The notes beneath the pieces were generated by a model that was not told the DNA's origin, searched no databases, and worked only from the letters and a program-made list of their open reading frames with translations. DNA of 27,006 bases from Stenotrophomonas sp. UBA2124 (GTDB lineage: Bacteria; Pseudomonadota; Gammaproteobacteria; Xanthomonadales; Xanthomonadaceae), in assembly GCA_002329155.1 (NCBI GenBank), contig DCXY01000003.1, positions 40,028-67,033 on the forward strand. Reading direction: 5' to 3'. Made by a program: the position numbers and the translations under genes. Shown here piece by piece: positions 1 through 10,875 of the stretch. Positions within the stretch are counted from its first letter, which is position 1, and every line of letters begins with the position of its first letter.

Positions 1-934
1 TCGGCCGGCAGCATGCCCTGCAGGGTGGGCAGGATCTGGCGGATGTTCTCCACCGTCTTGACGATGTTGGCGCCGGGCTGGCGGCGGACTTCCAGCAGCA
101 CCGCCGGCTTGCCATCGGCCCACGCGGCGATCTGGTCGTTCTCCACGCCGTCGATGACCTTGGCCACGTCGCGCAGGCGCACCGGCGCACCGTTCTGGTA
201 GCGGATGATCACATCGTTGTAATCGGCCGCATCACTGAGCTGGTCGTTGGTGGAGAGCGTGTAACTCTGGGTCTTGCCGTTGAGCGAGCCCTTTGGCGCA
301 TTGACGTTGGCCTGGGTCAGCGCGCTGCGCAGGTTCTCCATGGTCATGCCCATGTTGGCCAGCTGCGCCGGGTTGGCCTGGATGCGCACCGCAGGGCGCA
401 CGTTGCCGGCAATGGACACCAGGCCCACGCCGTCCACCTGCGACAGGCGCTGGGCCAGCACGGAATCAGCCAGGTCGTTGACCTCGCGAAGCGCGCGGCT
501 GTCGGAGGCCAGCTTGAGTGTCAGGATCGGCGCGTCGGCCGGGTTCACCCGGTTGTAGACCGGCTGGTAGGGCAGCGAGCTGGGCAGGGTGGCCTGGCGG
601 ATCGCCGCCTGCACATCCTGCGCGGCGGTGTCGATGTCGCGCTCCATCGAGAACTGCAGCACGATGCTGGACAGCCCGGCCGAGGAGTCGGAGGTCATCA
701 TGTCCAGGCCGGAAATCTGGCCCAGTTGTCGCTCCAGCGGCGTGGTCACCAGCGAGGCCATGGTCTGCGCGCTGGCGCCGGGGTACTGCGTGGTCACCAC
801 CAGGCTGGGCGCTTCGATCTCGGGCAGCGCCGCCACCGGCAGGCGCTGGTAACCCAGGATGCCCAGCAGCATCAGGCCCACCATCAGCAGCGAGGTGGCG
901 ATCGGGCGGCGGATGAAAAGAGTCGAAAAGCCCA
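1..934 (-). CDS. RND efflux transporter, inner-membrane permease (partial, N-terminal 311 residues)
   Basis: The minus-strand reading frame starts with GTG at 934 and runs off the window at position 1, so only about 30% of a typical ~1030-residue RND permease is present. The product opens with a short cytoplasmic stretch (FSTLFIRRP), then the first membrane helix (about residues 12-30), then the start of the periplasmic porter domain with LPEIEAPSLVVTTQYPG and the TPLERQL motif, both characteristic of the AcrB/MdtB/MuxB group. Such proteins export drugs or other amphiphiles by proton antiport with an adaptor and an outer-membrane channel. The GTG start is preceded by AGGAAC. The adaptor gene lies immediately upstream with a 51-base gap, so the two form an operon. 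Stenotrophomonas has many Sme pumps and I cannot say which one this is, so no symbol is given. Confidence 0.92.
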
Positions 935-985
935 CGGGTGGTTCCTGATGCGAAGAGGGAAGGGGCTGCGGAAGCGGGCGCCGCG

Positions 986-2236
986 TCAGCGCGGCGGGCC
1001 GCCACGGCCACCCTGGCCGCGCTTCTGGCCGGCGGCCTTGAGCTGCTCGGCGGTGGGCTCCGGCGGTGCCTGGCCCGGTGCCAGCTGGGTGACCTTGCTG
1101 CCTTCCTTGAGCCGGAACTGGCCTTCGGTGACCACCTTGTCGCCCGGCTTCAGGCCTTCGCTGATCACCACATGGCTGTCATCCACCTGGCCACCCTGCA
1201 CCACATTGCGGAGGGTCACCGTGCTGTCGCCCTTGATCAGGTAGACGAAGTCGCTGCTGCTGCTGCGCTGCACCGCCTCGGCCGGAATGACCACGGCGTT
1301 GGGCAGCTCGCTCAGCTGCATGCGCACGTTGACGAACTGGCCCGGCCACAGCGCGCCTTCGCTGTTGGGGAACTCGGCGCGCAGGCGGAAGGTGCCGCTG
1401 TTGGCGGCGATCTGGTTGTCCACCACCTGCAACCTGCCGTCGGCATTGACCACCGCACCGCCCTCATGGTCCAGGGTGGAGGTCTGCAGCGGACCGGCCT
1501 GCTGCGCCTTGCGCACGGCATCCAGCTGCTGCTCGGGCAGGTTGAACATCACGTAGATCGGCTGCAGCTGGGTGACGGTGACGATCTGGCTGCCGGCGCT
1601 GACCACGTTGCCCGGGTCCACCGCGCGGATGCCGGTGACGCCGCTGATCGGCGAGGTGATGCGGGTGTAGTCCAGCTGCACCTTGGCCTGGTTGGCCGAT
1701 GCCTGCGAGGCGGCGACGGCGGCCTGGAACTGGGTCACCTGGTTGCGCAGCGTGGTCAGGTCGGTCTGGGCCACGAACTGGCGGTATTCGGGCGAATTGG
1801 AGCGCGCATAGTTGGACTGCGCGGTGGCCAGCTGCGCCTCGTTCTGGCGCTTGCTGGCGATGGCCTGGTCGTACTGCGCCTGGAAGGTGCGCGGGTCGAT
1901 CTGCGCCAGCAGCTCACCCTTCTTCACCGCCTGGCCTTCGCGGAAGTTCACGCTCAGCAGCTCACCGCCCACCTGCGGGCTGACGGTGACGGTGTTGTAG
2001 GCGGCCACGGTGCCCTGGGCGGTCAGGTAGACCGGTACGTTCTTCTGCTCGGCGGCCACCACGGTCACCGGCACCGGTGCGCTGTCCCTGCCACTTCCGG
2101 CGCCGCCGGCAGCGGCAGGCCCCCCGGCAGGTGCCGCGCCGCCCGGCTGCTTGCCGCCCCCCATCAGCCGGTAGCCGATACCGGCCACGAGCAGCACTGC
2201 GATAACCAGCAGCACGATCTTCCAGAAACGCGACAT
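986..2236 (-). CDS. RND efflux periplasmic adaptor (membrane fusion protein), MdtA-like
   Basis: This 416-residue protein is the adaptor of a tripartite pump. It has an N-terminal membrane anchor (residues 5-22), a Gly/Ala/Pro-rich linker, a lipoyl-type half motif (VSPQVGGELLSVNFREGQAVKKGELLAQID), a coiled-coil hairpin rich in Gln/Ala, the second lipoyl half (YTRITSPISGVTGIRAVDPGNVV), beta-barrel and membrane-proximal domains, and a Gly/Arg-rich tail (GQGGRGGPPR). This order matches MdtA/MuxA-type adaptors. The start at 2236 is chosen because AGGAG sits 7 bases upstream. In-frame starts further upstream would put a Cys-rich, non-conserved peptide before the membrane anchor. It precedes the permease gene in the same operon. 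No outer-membrane channel gene is visible; it may lie beyond the left edge. Confidence 0.93.
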   Translation of the reverse strand: MSRFWKIVLLVIAVLLVAGIGYRLMGGGKQPGGAAPAGGPAAAGGAGSGRDSAPVPVTVVAAEQKNVPVYLTAQGTVAAYNTVTVSPQVGGELLSVNFREGQAVKKGELLAQIDPRTFQAQYDQAIASKRQNEAQLATAQSNYARSNSPEYRQFVAQTDLTTLRNQVTQFQAAVAASQASANQAKVQLDYTRITSPISGVTGIRAVDPGNVVSAGSQIVTVTQLQPIYVMFNLPEQQLDAVRKAQQAGPLQTSTLDHEGGAVVNADGRLQVVDNQIAANSGTFRLRAEFPNSEGALWPGQFVNVRMQLSELPNAVVIPAEAVQRSSSSDFVYLIKGDSTVTLRNVVQGGQVDDSHVVISEGLKPGDKVVTEGQFRLKEGSKVTQLAPGQAPPEPTAEQLKAAGQKRGQGGRGGPPR

Positions 2237-2597
2237 GCGAAAACTCCTGTGGAACCGGTAAGGGGAAACGGTGGACAAGTTGCAGAGAATACCGAAGGGC
2301 GGGGCGGGCCTGACGCATGACCAATGGGCCGCGCAGTCAGACCTACATGCTGTGTGAACGCTCGATCGCGGCATCGGTTGACCGCCGGCTGCAACAGGCT
2401 TTGCGCGGTTGGGCGGGAGGGCAGCGCCGCCGGCCGGGCCGGCCAGGTTGCCGGTCTGTTACGTGCGGCCTGCGGGTGGGTAAGGCGGCCTGCGGCTGGT
2501 GTCGCCCGGTGTCCGCTGCCGTGGCATCTGCAACCATCGGCAAGCCCACCGGTTTGCTCTACATTCACCTGATACTCACGTCGAAGGAGAGCCGCCG
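2237..2597. other. Divergent intergenic region between the efflux operon and the amidohydrolase gene
   Basis: These 361 bases separate two divergently transcribed genes and must hold both promoters. Only the two ribosome sites are clear: AGGAG for the adaptor and AAGGAG (2584-2589) for the amidohydrolase. I see no convincing operator palindrome and no regulator gene next to the pump. Confidence 0.5.
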
Positions 2598-3926
2598 ATG
2601 GCCCGCAGGACCGTGTTGTTGCCCGCACTGCTGTGCACCCTGGCCGCCGCGCCGCTGGCGCAGGCCCAACAGGCGCAGCGCCCGGAAGTGGCCGAAGCCG
2701 CCCAGCGCCTGCGCCAGCAGGTGGTGGACTGGCGGCGTGACTTCCATGAGCACCCGGAGCTGTCCAACCGCGAGCAGCGCACCGCCGCCAAGGTGGCCGA
2801 GCGGCTGCGCGCGATGGGCCTGCAGCCGAAGACCGGCGTGGCCGTGCACGGCGTGGTGGCCATCATCAAGGGCGGCCTGCCGGGGCCGAAGATCGCCCTG
2901 CGTGCGGACATGGATGCGTTGCCGGTGACCGAGCAGACCGGCCTGCCGTTCGCCTCCAAGGTGAAAGCCGAGTACCGCGGCGAGCAGGTAGGGGTGATGC
3001 ATGCCTGCGGCCATGACGCGCACACCGCCACCCTGCTGGGCGTGGCCGATGCACTGGTGGCCATGCGCGAGAGGCTGCCGGGCGAAGTGATGCTGATCTT
3101 CCAGCCGGCCGAAGAGGGTGCGCCGCCGCCGGAGCAGGGCGGTGCCGACCTGATGCTGAAGGAAGGGCTGTTCAAGGACTTCAAGCCGGAGGCGGTGTTC
3201 GGCCTGCATGTGTTCTCCAGCGTGCAGGCCGGGCAGATCGCGGTGCGCGGCGGGCCGCTGATGGCCGCCTCGGACCGCTTCGCCATCACCGTCAACGGCC
3301 GCCAGACCCACGGCTCGGCGCCGTGGAACGGCATCGACCCCATCGTGGCCGCCTCGGACCTGATCGGTACCGCGCAGACCATCGTCAGCCGCCGCGCCAA
3401 CCTGTCCAAGCAGCCGGCGGTGCTCACCTTCGGCGCGATCAAGGGCGGCATCCGCTACAACATCATTCCGGACTCGGTGGAGATGGTGGGCACCATCCGC
3501 ACCTTCGATGCGGACATGCGCAAACAGATATTCGCCGACCTGCGCAACGTGGCCGAGCACACCGCCGCCGCCCACGGTGCCACTGCCACCACCGACATCT
3601 ACGACAAGGAAGGCAACCCGGCCACGGTCAACGACCCGGCACTGACCGCACGCATGCTACCCAGCCTGCAGGCGGTGGTGGGCAGGGACAACGTCTACGA
3701 GCCGCCGCTGCAGATGGGCTCGGAGGATTTTTCGCTGTATGCCCAGCAGGTGCCGGCCATGTTCTTCTTCGTCGGCTCCACCGGCGTCGGCATCGACCCG
3801 GCCACCGCCCCCAGCAACCACTCGCCCAGGTTCCTGCTGGACGAGAGCGCGCTGGACGTGGGCCTGCGCGCGCTGCTGCAGGTGTCGCTGGATTACCTGA
3901 ACGGTGGTGGCAAGGCAGGCGGCTAG
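2598..3926 (+). CDS. Exported M20-family metallo-amidohydrolase (N-acyl amino acid / hippurate hydrolase type)
   Basis: The 442-residue product begins with a Sec signal peptide (MARRTVLLPALLCTLAAAPL, probable cleavage after AQA near residue 24), so it should act in the periplasm. The M20D dinuclear metal site is visible: HACGHD (Cys137, His139), the Glu pair in QPAEEG (172-173), His204 in GLHV and His408 in SNHSPRF. The ADMDALPVTEQTG segment (103-115) is also typical. The family hydrolyses N-acyl amino acids and peptides; the substrate here cannot be read from sequence. The start at 2598 is supported by AAGGAG 8 bases upstream and by the signal peptide. Codon use matches the chromosome around it. 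It is preceded by a divergent efflux operon and followed by an intergenic palindrome. Confidence 0.93.
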   Translation: MARRTVLLPALLCTLAAAPLAQAQQAQRPEVAEAAQRLRQQVVDWRRDFHEHPELSNREQRTAAKVAERLRAMGLQPKTGVAVHGVVAIIKGGLPGPKIALRADMDALPVTEQTGLPFASKVKAEYRGEQVGVMHACGHDAHTATLLGVADALVAMRERLPGEVMLIFQPAEEGAPPPEQGGADLMLKEGLFKDFKPEAVFGLHVFSSVQAGQIAVRGGPLMAASDRFAITVNGRQTHGSAPWNGIDPIVAASDLIGTAQTIVSRRANLSKQPAVLTFGAIKGGIRYNIIPDSVEMVGTIRTFDADMRKQIFADLRNVAEHTAAAHGATATTDIYDKEGNPATVNDPALTARMLPSLQAVVGRDNVYEPPLQMGSEDFSLYAQQVPAMFFFVGSTGVGIDPATAPSNHSPRFLLDESALDVGLRALLQVSLDYLNGGGKAGG

Positions 3927-3992
3927 GGCAAACCTGCCGCGTGCATCTCCGGCCTCTCCCCTGCCTGATCAGCGTCGAGTCTGAACTGAGAG

Positions 3993-4036
3993 CCCCTCTC
4001 CCGCGTGCGGGAGAGGGGTTGGGGTGAGGGCAACCC
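3993..4036. repeat. Intergenic palindromic repeat (Xanthomonad REP-like)
   Basis: A near-perfect hairpin, CCCCTCTCCCGC and its complement around a short loop (3993-4018), is followed by a TTGGGGTGAGGG tail and CAACCCGGGG. Elements of this kind are common between genes in Xanthomonas and Stenotrophomonas. No T run follows, so it is not a standard terminator, although it may protect or terminate the upstream mRNA. Confidence 0.6.
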
Positions 4037-4175
4037 GGGGAGCGGCAGCGAACTGCTTCCACAGCCGACCAGAAGCAACCAGGCCACCTGCAGCGCGGGC
4101 GTCTGGTTGCCGCAACCCGCAACCGCCTGATCCCGTAAATCCAGCACTCAAACTCACCGCCGTACAATCGCGCCA

Positions 4176-4994
4176 ATGAATACCCCCTCCGATTCCAGCC
4201 TTGGCCGCGAGGTCGAGTACCCCCGCCAGTATGATGCCAGCCTGCTGTTTCCCATCGCGCGCGCCACCGCACGCCGCGAGATCGGGCTGGGCAACGGCGC
4301 GCTGCCGTTCCAGGGCGAGGACCGCTGGCATGCCTATGAACTGGGCTGGCTGGACGCGCGCGGCAAGCCCTGCGTGGAAACCGTCACCCTGTGGGTGCCG
4401 GCCACCTCGCCCAATCTGGTCGAGTCCAAATCGCTCAAGCTGTACCTGAACTCGCTCAACAATGCGCGCTTCAACCGGGCCGAGGCCGTGCGTGAGCGCA
4501 TCGCCACCGACCTGTCGGCCTGTGCCGGCGCCGATGTGCGGGTGGAGTTCGGCCTGCCGGCCATTGCCCACGCAACCGGCGAAAGCATCGACCACCAGGA
4601 CCTGGACATCGACTGCTACGGCCCGCCCTGCGATGGCCTGCTGATGGCCGATGGCGGCAGCGTGGTCGAAGAGACCCTGACCTCGGCCCTGCTCAAGTCC
4701 AACTGCCCGGTGACCGGCCAGCCGGACTGGGCCAGCCTCAGCATCCATTACCGGGGCCCGCGCATCGACCGCGCCAGCCTGCTGCGCTACCTGGTGAGCT
4801 ACCGCGACCACGCCGAGTTCCACGAGCAGTGCGTGGAGCGCATCTTCCTGGACCTGGTCAACCGCTGCAGCCCCTCCTCGCTGGATGTGGAAGCGCGCTA
4901 CACCCGCCGTGGCGGCTTGGACATCAACCCGCGGCGGGCGACCGCAGACCTGGCCGCTGCCGGCCATGCCCCCATCCGCGACCTGCGTCAATAA
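4176..4994 (+). CDS. queF: NADPH-dependent 7-cyano-7-deazaguanine (preQ0) reductase QueF
   Basis: QueF reduces the nitrile of preQ0 to the aminomethyl group of preQ1 in the cytoplasm, a step in making queuosine for tRNA. The 272-residue protein is close in length to the E. coli enzyme and has the same two-part T-fold arrangement. The QueF motif ESKSLKLYLNSLN (residues 84-96) is intact. The catalytic Cys is Cys177 in SNCPVTGQPDW, with the partner Asp184 seven residues on, as in E. coli (Cys190/Asp197). ATG at 4176 gives the expected N-terminus. It appears to be a single-gene unit, with a palindromic repeat upstream and a separate LysM gene 99 bases downstream. Confidence 0.97.
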   Translation: MNTPSDSSLGREVEYPRQYDASLLFPIARATARREIGLGNGALPFQGEDRWHAYELGWLDARGKPCVETVTLWVPATSPNLVESKSLKLYLNSLNNARFNRAEAVRERIATDLSACAGADVRVEFGLPAIAHATGESIDHQDLDIDCYGPPCDGLLMADGGSVVEETLTSALLKSNCPVTGQPDWASLSIHYRGPRIDRASLLRYLVSYRDHAEFHEQCVERIFLDLVNRCSPSSLDVEARYTRRGGLDINPRRATADLAAAGHAPIRDLRQ

Positions 4995-5093
4995 GCATTC
5001 ACCCCGACGTTCGCCAGTCTTTACGCCGGCGCGATGAAACCTTAACAGGGGGCGTGAGATGCTCTGTCCCAGTCAAGAACGGGAGAGGCTTGG

Positions 5094-5393
5094 ATGGGTA
5101 ACGACAAGAAGGCGGACTTCTCCGATGTGTCCGCCACCGTCAGCAGCACCGAGCAGGTGGTGAAGAAGGCGGATTTTTCCGATGTGAGCTCGACGGTGAG
5201 CAGCACCGAAGAGATCGTGGGCGAGCAGCAGTACACGGTGCAGAAGGGTGACAACCTTTCCAAGATCGCGAAGAACATGCTTGGCGATGCCAACGCGTGG
5301 AAGCGCATCTTCGAGGCCAACCGTGACGTGCTGGACGACCCGGACAAGATCTTCCCGGGCCAGACGCTGAAGATTCCGCCGCGCGACGCCTGA
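5094..5393 (+). CDS. Small LysM-domain protein with duplicated N-terminal motif
   Basis: The 99-residue protein has no signal peptide. Its N-terminus is two back-to-back 19-residue copies, KKADFSDVSATVSSTEQVV and KKADFSDVSSTVSSTEEIV (residues 5-23 and 24-42). A single LysM domain follows (about 46-97: YTVQKGDNLSKIAKNMLGDA ... IFPGQTLKIP). The LysM part resembles the C-terminal half of the E. coli Kbp/YgaU protein, but the BON domain found there is replaced here by the short repeats. LysM domains usually bind peptidoglycan; Kbp-type proteins are soluble and bind K+. The role here is not known to me. GGGAGAGG precedes the ATG. The downstream lipoprotein gene follows after 53 bases, so the two may be co-transcribed. 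Confidence 0.9.
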   Translation: MGNDKKADFSDVSATVSSTEQVVKKADFSDVSSTVSSTEEIVGEQQYTVQKGDNLSKIAKNMLGDANAWKRIFEANRDVLDDPDKIFPGQTLKIPPRDA

Positions 5394-5446
5394 TCAAACA
5401 CGCCAGCAAACACGCTGTTCAACCACACATGATTCCGGAGCAATCC

Positions 5447-5923
5447 ATGAAGAAGACTTCGCTCAGCAGTGCCCTGATGATCGCCGTTGTAGGCGCCGTG
5501 GCCCTGGTCGGCTGCAAGAAGAAGGAAGAAGCCGCGCCGACCCCGCCGCCGGCCGCCAGCACCCCGGCACCGATGGCTGAGGCACCGCCGGCCGCACCGG
5601 CCGTCAGCGTCACCTCGGTCACCGTGGGCAATACCGTGGCAGCGGACCAGTCGGTCGCGCCGGTGGCCACCCTGGGTACCAAGGACAAGATCGTCGTCTC
5701 GGTGAAGACCAGTGGCACCGCCAGCAACGTGCCGGTGGCAGCCAAGCTGACCTATCAGGATGGCCAGGTGGCCGGTGAGCAGGGCGCCACCCTCAACACC
5801 ACCGACATGGGTACCACCAACATCGAGTTCACCAAGCCCAGCGGCTGGCCGGCAGGCAAGTACACCGCCGATGTCACCGTTGACGGCAAGGCTGCTGGCA
5901 GCCAGCAGTTCGAGGTGAAGTAA
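5447..5923 (+). CDS. Small lipoprotein with Pro/Ala-rich linker
   Basis: The 158-residue product has a lipoprotein signal: MKKTSLSSALMIAVVGAVAL followed by the lipobox LVGC, giving lipidated Cys23. A charged stretch (KKKEEAA), a Pro/Ala linker (about 28-55) and a domain of about 100 residues rich in Thr, Val and Ser follow; this last part reads as a beta-sandwich. No enzyme motif is visible and I do not recognise the family. The start at 5447 is preferred over the in-frame ATG at 5429 because it places the positive n-region directly before the hydrophobic core and has GGAG 7 bases upstream. A strong terminator follows at 5972. Confidence 0.85.
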   Translation: MKKTSLSSALMIAVVGAVALVGCKKKEEAAPTPPPAASTPAPMAEAPPAAPAVSVTSVTVGNTVAADQSVAPVATLGTKDKIVVSVKTSGTASNVPVAAKLTYQDGQVAGEQGATLNTTDMGTTNIEFTKPSGWPAGKYTADVTVDGKAAGSQQFEVK

Positions 5924-5971
5924 GAGGTAGGGCGTCCGCCGACGCCTCTCTCTCCCGTCGGCAGACGCATG

Positions 5972-6002
5972 GGCGCAACCTTTCCGGTTGCGCCTTTTTT
6001 TT
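5972..6002 (+). terminator. Rho-independent terminator after the lipoprotein gene
   Basis: A 9-base stem (GGCGCAACC / GGTTGCGCC) with a 5-base loop is followed directly by eight T residues. Confidence 0.92.
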
Positions 6003-6338
6003 GCCTTGCTTCCGGTGGCGCGGCGCTGTCCGCGCAATGGCAGTGCATGTCCGGCGACAGCGGCGTCGGTTGCAGCTGAGACCAGGTTGCAGCTGCAGGG
6101 CAAAGCGCCAGCTGGCACAGGCCGCGGCATGCGCCTGCAGCGCAAATGCCCCGGTTCTCCCTACCTTTGCGTATGGCGCGTCTTTGCCGGCCCCGGTTGA
6201 AAACGCGACAATGCAGGGGTTTCCCCTCGGTGGCCCACCGGTGGGTCGCGGCCCGCGTTGGTCGCCGCCTTCACTCTGGCGCACGGCCACCCTCGTTCGT
6301 TGTGCAACGCATCCGTCAGCAAGAGAGTTCCTGCCCCC
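6003..6338 (+). other. Intergenic region upstream of icd
   Basis: No convincing gene is seen. GGTTGCAGCTG occurs twice near 6067-6093, and a short palindrome (CCCACCGGTGGG) lies near 6235-6246. The icd promoter should be here, but I cannot pick a -10/-35 pair with confidence. Confidence 0.4.
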
Positions 6339-8570
<2,232 letters not shown>

Positions 8571-8580
8571 GCCGCCCAAG

Positions 8581-8718
8581 CCCTTCTCCCGCAGGCGGGA
8601 CCTGCAGCCCCCTTTTGGGGGGAAGGTGCCCCGAAGGACTGAGCCCAAGTGCATCGCCCAATCCCTTCTCCCGCAGGCGGGACTGCAGCCCCCTTTTGGG
8701 GGGAAGGTGCCCCGAAGG
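8581..8718. repeat. Two tandem copies of a ~57-base palindromic repeat, period 82
   Basis: Copies at 8581-8637 and 8663-8718 are almost identical; one base is inserted in the first copy (ACCTGCAG versus ACTGCAG). Each copy contains two small hairpins, CCCGC-AG-GCGGG and CCCCC-TTTT-GGGGG, and ends with AAGGTGCCCCGAAGG. This is a Xanthomonad-type intergenic repeat, located between icd and aceK. Confidence 0.8.
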
Positions 8719-8776
8719 GGCGGATGAGGGGAGGCTTCCGCGCTGCCAGACAGCACCACCGATCCGTAATCAGCAC

Positions 8777-8809
8777 AAAGCCTGCATCCATACGGATGCA
8801 GGCTTTTCT
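8777..8809 (+). terminator. Rho-independent terminator between icd and aceK
   Basis: A 13-base perfect stem (AAAGCCTGCATCC / GGATGCAGGCTTT) with the 4-base loop ATAC is followed by T residues. It is nearly symmetric, so it could act in both directions. It implies that icd and aceK are separate transcripts. Confidence 0.85.
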
Positions 8810-8945
8810 CATGGGGCCAGCCACAAGGCTGTCAGACCCGGCAGGGCTGTCGTAAGGTCATAGGCATCCGCCCCCACGGTGACGCCCGCATGCAGCCTTC
8901 CCATCGTTCATGCCGCCCCCCATCACCTTGCCGGTACCCGTCACG

Positions 8946-10670
8946 ATGAGTGCCCACGCAAGCACCACGGCCATCGATGTCGCCAACTGCATCGCGCACG
9001 GCTTCGAGGACTACCACCACGGCTTCGCCGCCATCACCCGGCGCGCGCGTGAGCGTTTCCAGACCTGCGACTGGGCGGGCGCACGCAATGATGCTGTCGA
9101 GCGCATCGAGCTCTATGACGTCTGCGTGAGCCGCTGCCGCGAACAGCTGCAGCAGCTGCTGGGGCCGGAGACCCCCGAGCGCGCGCTGTGGCGGCAGGTG
9201 AAGCAGGGCTTCGAGCAGCGCATCGCCGGCCGCATCGACAGCGAGCTGTACAAGACCTTCTACAACACGCTCACCCGTCGCCTGTTCCGCACGCACGGCG
9301 TGGACGATGGCATCGAATTCATGGCGCTGGACATCGAACCGTCCGATGCCATCACCCACCCGGTGGCGCGCCACGTCTACGCGATCTCCGAGTCGCGCCC
9401 GGCCGATGCGTTCTCGCGCCTGCTGGCCGACTTCGCCTTCGACGTGCCGTACCGCCACCAGCTGCGCTGCGCCGCCGCCATCGCCGTGCGCCTGCAGGAC
9501 GATCTCGCACATTGGGGGGCTTACCCGGTGCGCGCCATCGAGCTGCTGCAGACCGTGTTCTACCGCGAGCGTCGCGCCTATCTGGTGGGGCGCGTGTTCG
9601 GCGAGCACCGCTTCTCGCCGTGCGTGATCGCGCTGGTCAATGATGGCGATGGCATCCGCGTGGAGGCGGTGCTCAGCCGTCGGCGTGATGTGGCGCATCT
9701 GTTCGGCGTATCGCGCAGCTACTTCCAGGCGGACCTGCCCACCGTGGCCGATGCGGTGGTGTTCCTGCGCAGCATCCTGCCGGGCAAGCCGGTCGATGAG
9801 ATCTACACCGTGCTGGGCCGCGCCAAGCAGGGCAAGACCGAGCGCTACCGCACCTTCTTCAGCCACTTCCAGCAGCACGACAACGAGCGGCTGGTGCATG
9901 CCGATGGCACGCCGGGCATGGTGATGGCGGTGTTCACCCTGCCCAGCTACCCGCTGGTGTTCAAGCTCATCCGCGACCGCTTCGCCTGGCCCAAGACCAT
10001 GAGCCGGCAGGATGTGGAAGAGAAGTACGCGCTGGTGTTCAATCTAGACCGCATCGGCCGCCTGCTCGACGCGCAGCCATACCGCCACCTGCGTTTTCCG
10101 GTGAGTCGTTTCGCGCCGGAGCTGCTGGACGAACTGTTGAGCCAGTGCAGCCGCAGCGTGAGCCGTGAGGGCGACGATGTGGTGATCTCACTGTGCTACG
10201 TGCAGCGCCGCTTCCGTCCGTTGAACCTGTACCTGCGCGAGCAGGGCGCCGAAGCTGCACACGCTGCCGCGCTGGACTACGCGCAGGCGATCCGCGACAT
10301 GGCCTGCAACAACATCTTCCCCGGCGACATGCTGCTCAAGAACTTCGGTGTGTCGCGTCATGGCCGCGCCGTGTTTTACGACTACGACGAACTGTGCCTG
10401 GTCACCGAGTGCAACTTCCGCGCGTGGCCCGCACCGCGCAGCGAGGAGGAAGCCATGGCCAGCGAGCCGTGGTTCCATGTGGCGGCCAACGACGTGTTCC
10501 CCGAACGCTTCCCTCTGTTCATGGGCCTGCCGGCGCCACTGCTGGCGCTGGTGCGCGAACAGCACGCCGAGCTGTTCGACCCGGCGTGGTGGCAGGCACT
10601 GCAGGCCGGCTTCAGCCGAGGGCAGTTCCCGGACACCCCGCCGTATCCGCGTGCGCTGCGGCTGGCGTGA
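8946..10670 (+). CDS. aceK: Isocitrate dehydrogenase kinase/phosphatase AceK
   Basis: AceK switches isocitrate dehydrogenase off and on by phosphorylation, steering carbon between the TCA cycle and the glyoxylate shunt. With ATG at 8946 the protein has 574 residues (E. coli: 578). Key positions can be aligned: Lys340 in PLVFKLIRDRF (E. coli Lys336), Asp461 in IFPGDMLLKNFG (Asp457) and Asp479 in FYDYDELC (Asp475), with the 18-residue spacing kept. An in-frame ATG at 8910 would add 12 residues (PPPITLPVPVT), which is less likely. The neighbour icd encodes the monomeric class, whereas the well-studied AceK substrate is the homodimeric enzyme. No aceA/aceB genes are adjacent. Confidence 0.95.
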   Translation: MSAHASTTAIDVANCIAHGFEDYHHGFAAITRRARERFQTCDWAGARNDAVERIELYDVCVSRCREQLQQLLGPETPERALWRQVKQGFEQRIAGRIDSELYKTFYNTLTRRLFRTHGVDDGIEFMALDIEPSDAITHPVARHVYAISESRPADAFSRLLADFAFDVPYRHQLRCAAAIAVRLQDDLAHWGAYPVRAIELLQTVFYRERRAYLVGRVFGEHRFSPCVIALVNDGDGIRVEAVLSRRRDVAHLFGVSRSYFQADLPTVADAVVFLRSILPGKPVDEIYTVLGRAKQGKTERYRTFFSHFQQHDNERLVHADGTPGMVMAVFTLPSYPLVFKLIRDRFAWPKTMSRQDVEEKYALVFNLDRIGRLLDAQPYRHLRFPVSRFAPELLDELLSQCSRSVSREGDDVVISLCYVQRRFRPLNLYLREQGAEAAHAAALDYAQAIRDMACNNIFPGDMLLKNFGVSRHGRAVFYDYDELCLVTECNFRAWPAPRSEEEAMASEPWFHVAANDVFPERFPLFMGLPAPLLALVREQHAELFDPAWWQALQAGFSRGQFPDTPPYPRALRLA

Positions 10671-10875
10671 GGGGTTGAGCCAACTGCTCGATGGCGCCTG
10701 CCGTGGCCTCATGCGGTGCCAGGCCACGGACGATACTCCCCGGCTGTTGACGCCGATGCGCGGCGGTTGAAGCGATACCCCGTGCCATGGCATGGAGCCG
10801 TGCCCGCTGAAGATTTCCACGGGAACGTCGCCGGAGTGTGGCTCCACCGCATGAGCAGAATGCACACGCAAACAA
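10671..10875. other. Intergenic region after aceK
   Basis: No convincing gene is seen. A hairpin with a 9-base stem (CCGTGGCCT at 10701-10709, AGGCCACGG at 10721-10729) lies 30 bases after the aceK stop. It has no T run and may mark the end of the aceK message. Confidence 0.4.

Noticed and set aside
938..2320. Open frame of 460 codons on the plus strand opposite the adaptor gene
   Set aside because: Antisense shadow of a clearly conserved RND adaptor; the product is His/Ala/Gly rich without any motif.
2565..3575. Open frames antisense to the M20 amidohydrolase
   Set aside because: The opposite strand has an intact metal-binding enzyme; these frames have no ribosome site and atypical composition.
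3993..4036. CRISPR array or rho-independent terminator after the amidohydrolase
   Set aside because: There is a single palindrome without regular spacers, and no T run follows the stem.
10188..10875. Minus-strand open frames overlapping the end of aceK and the following spacer
   Set aside because: They overlap conserved AceK catalytic codons and end in His/Arg-rich sequence with no recognisable domain.
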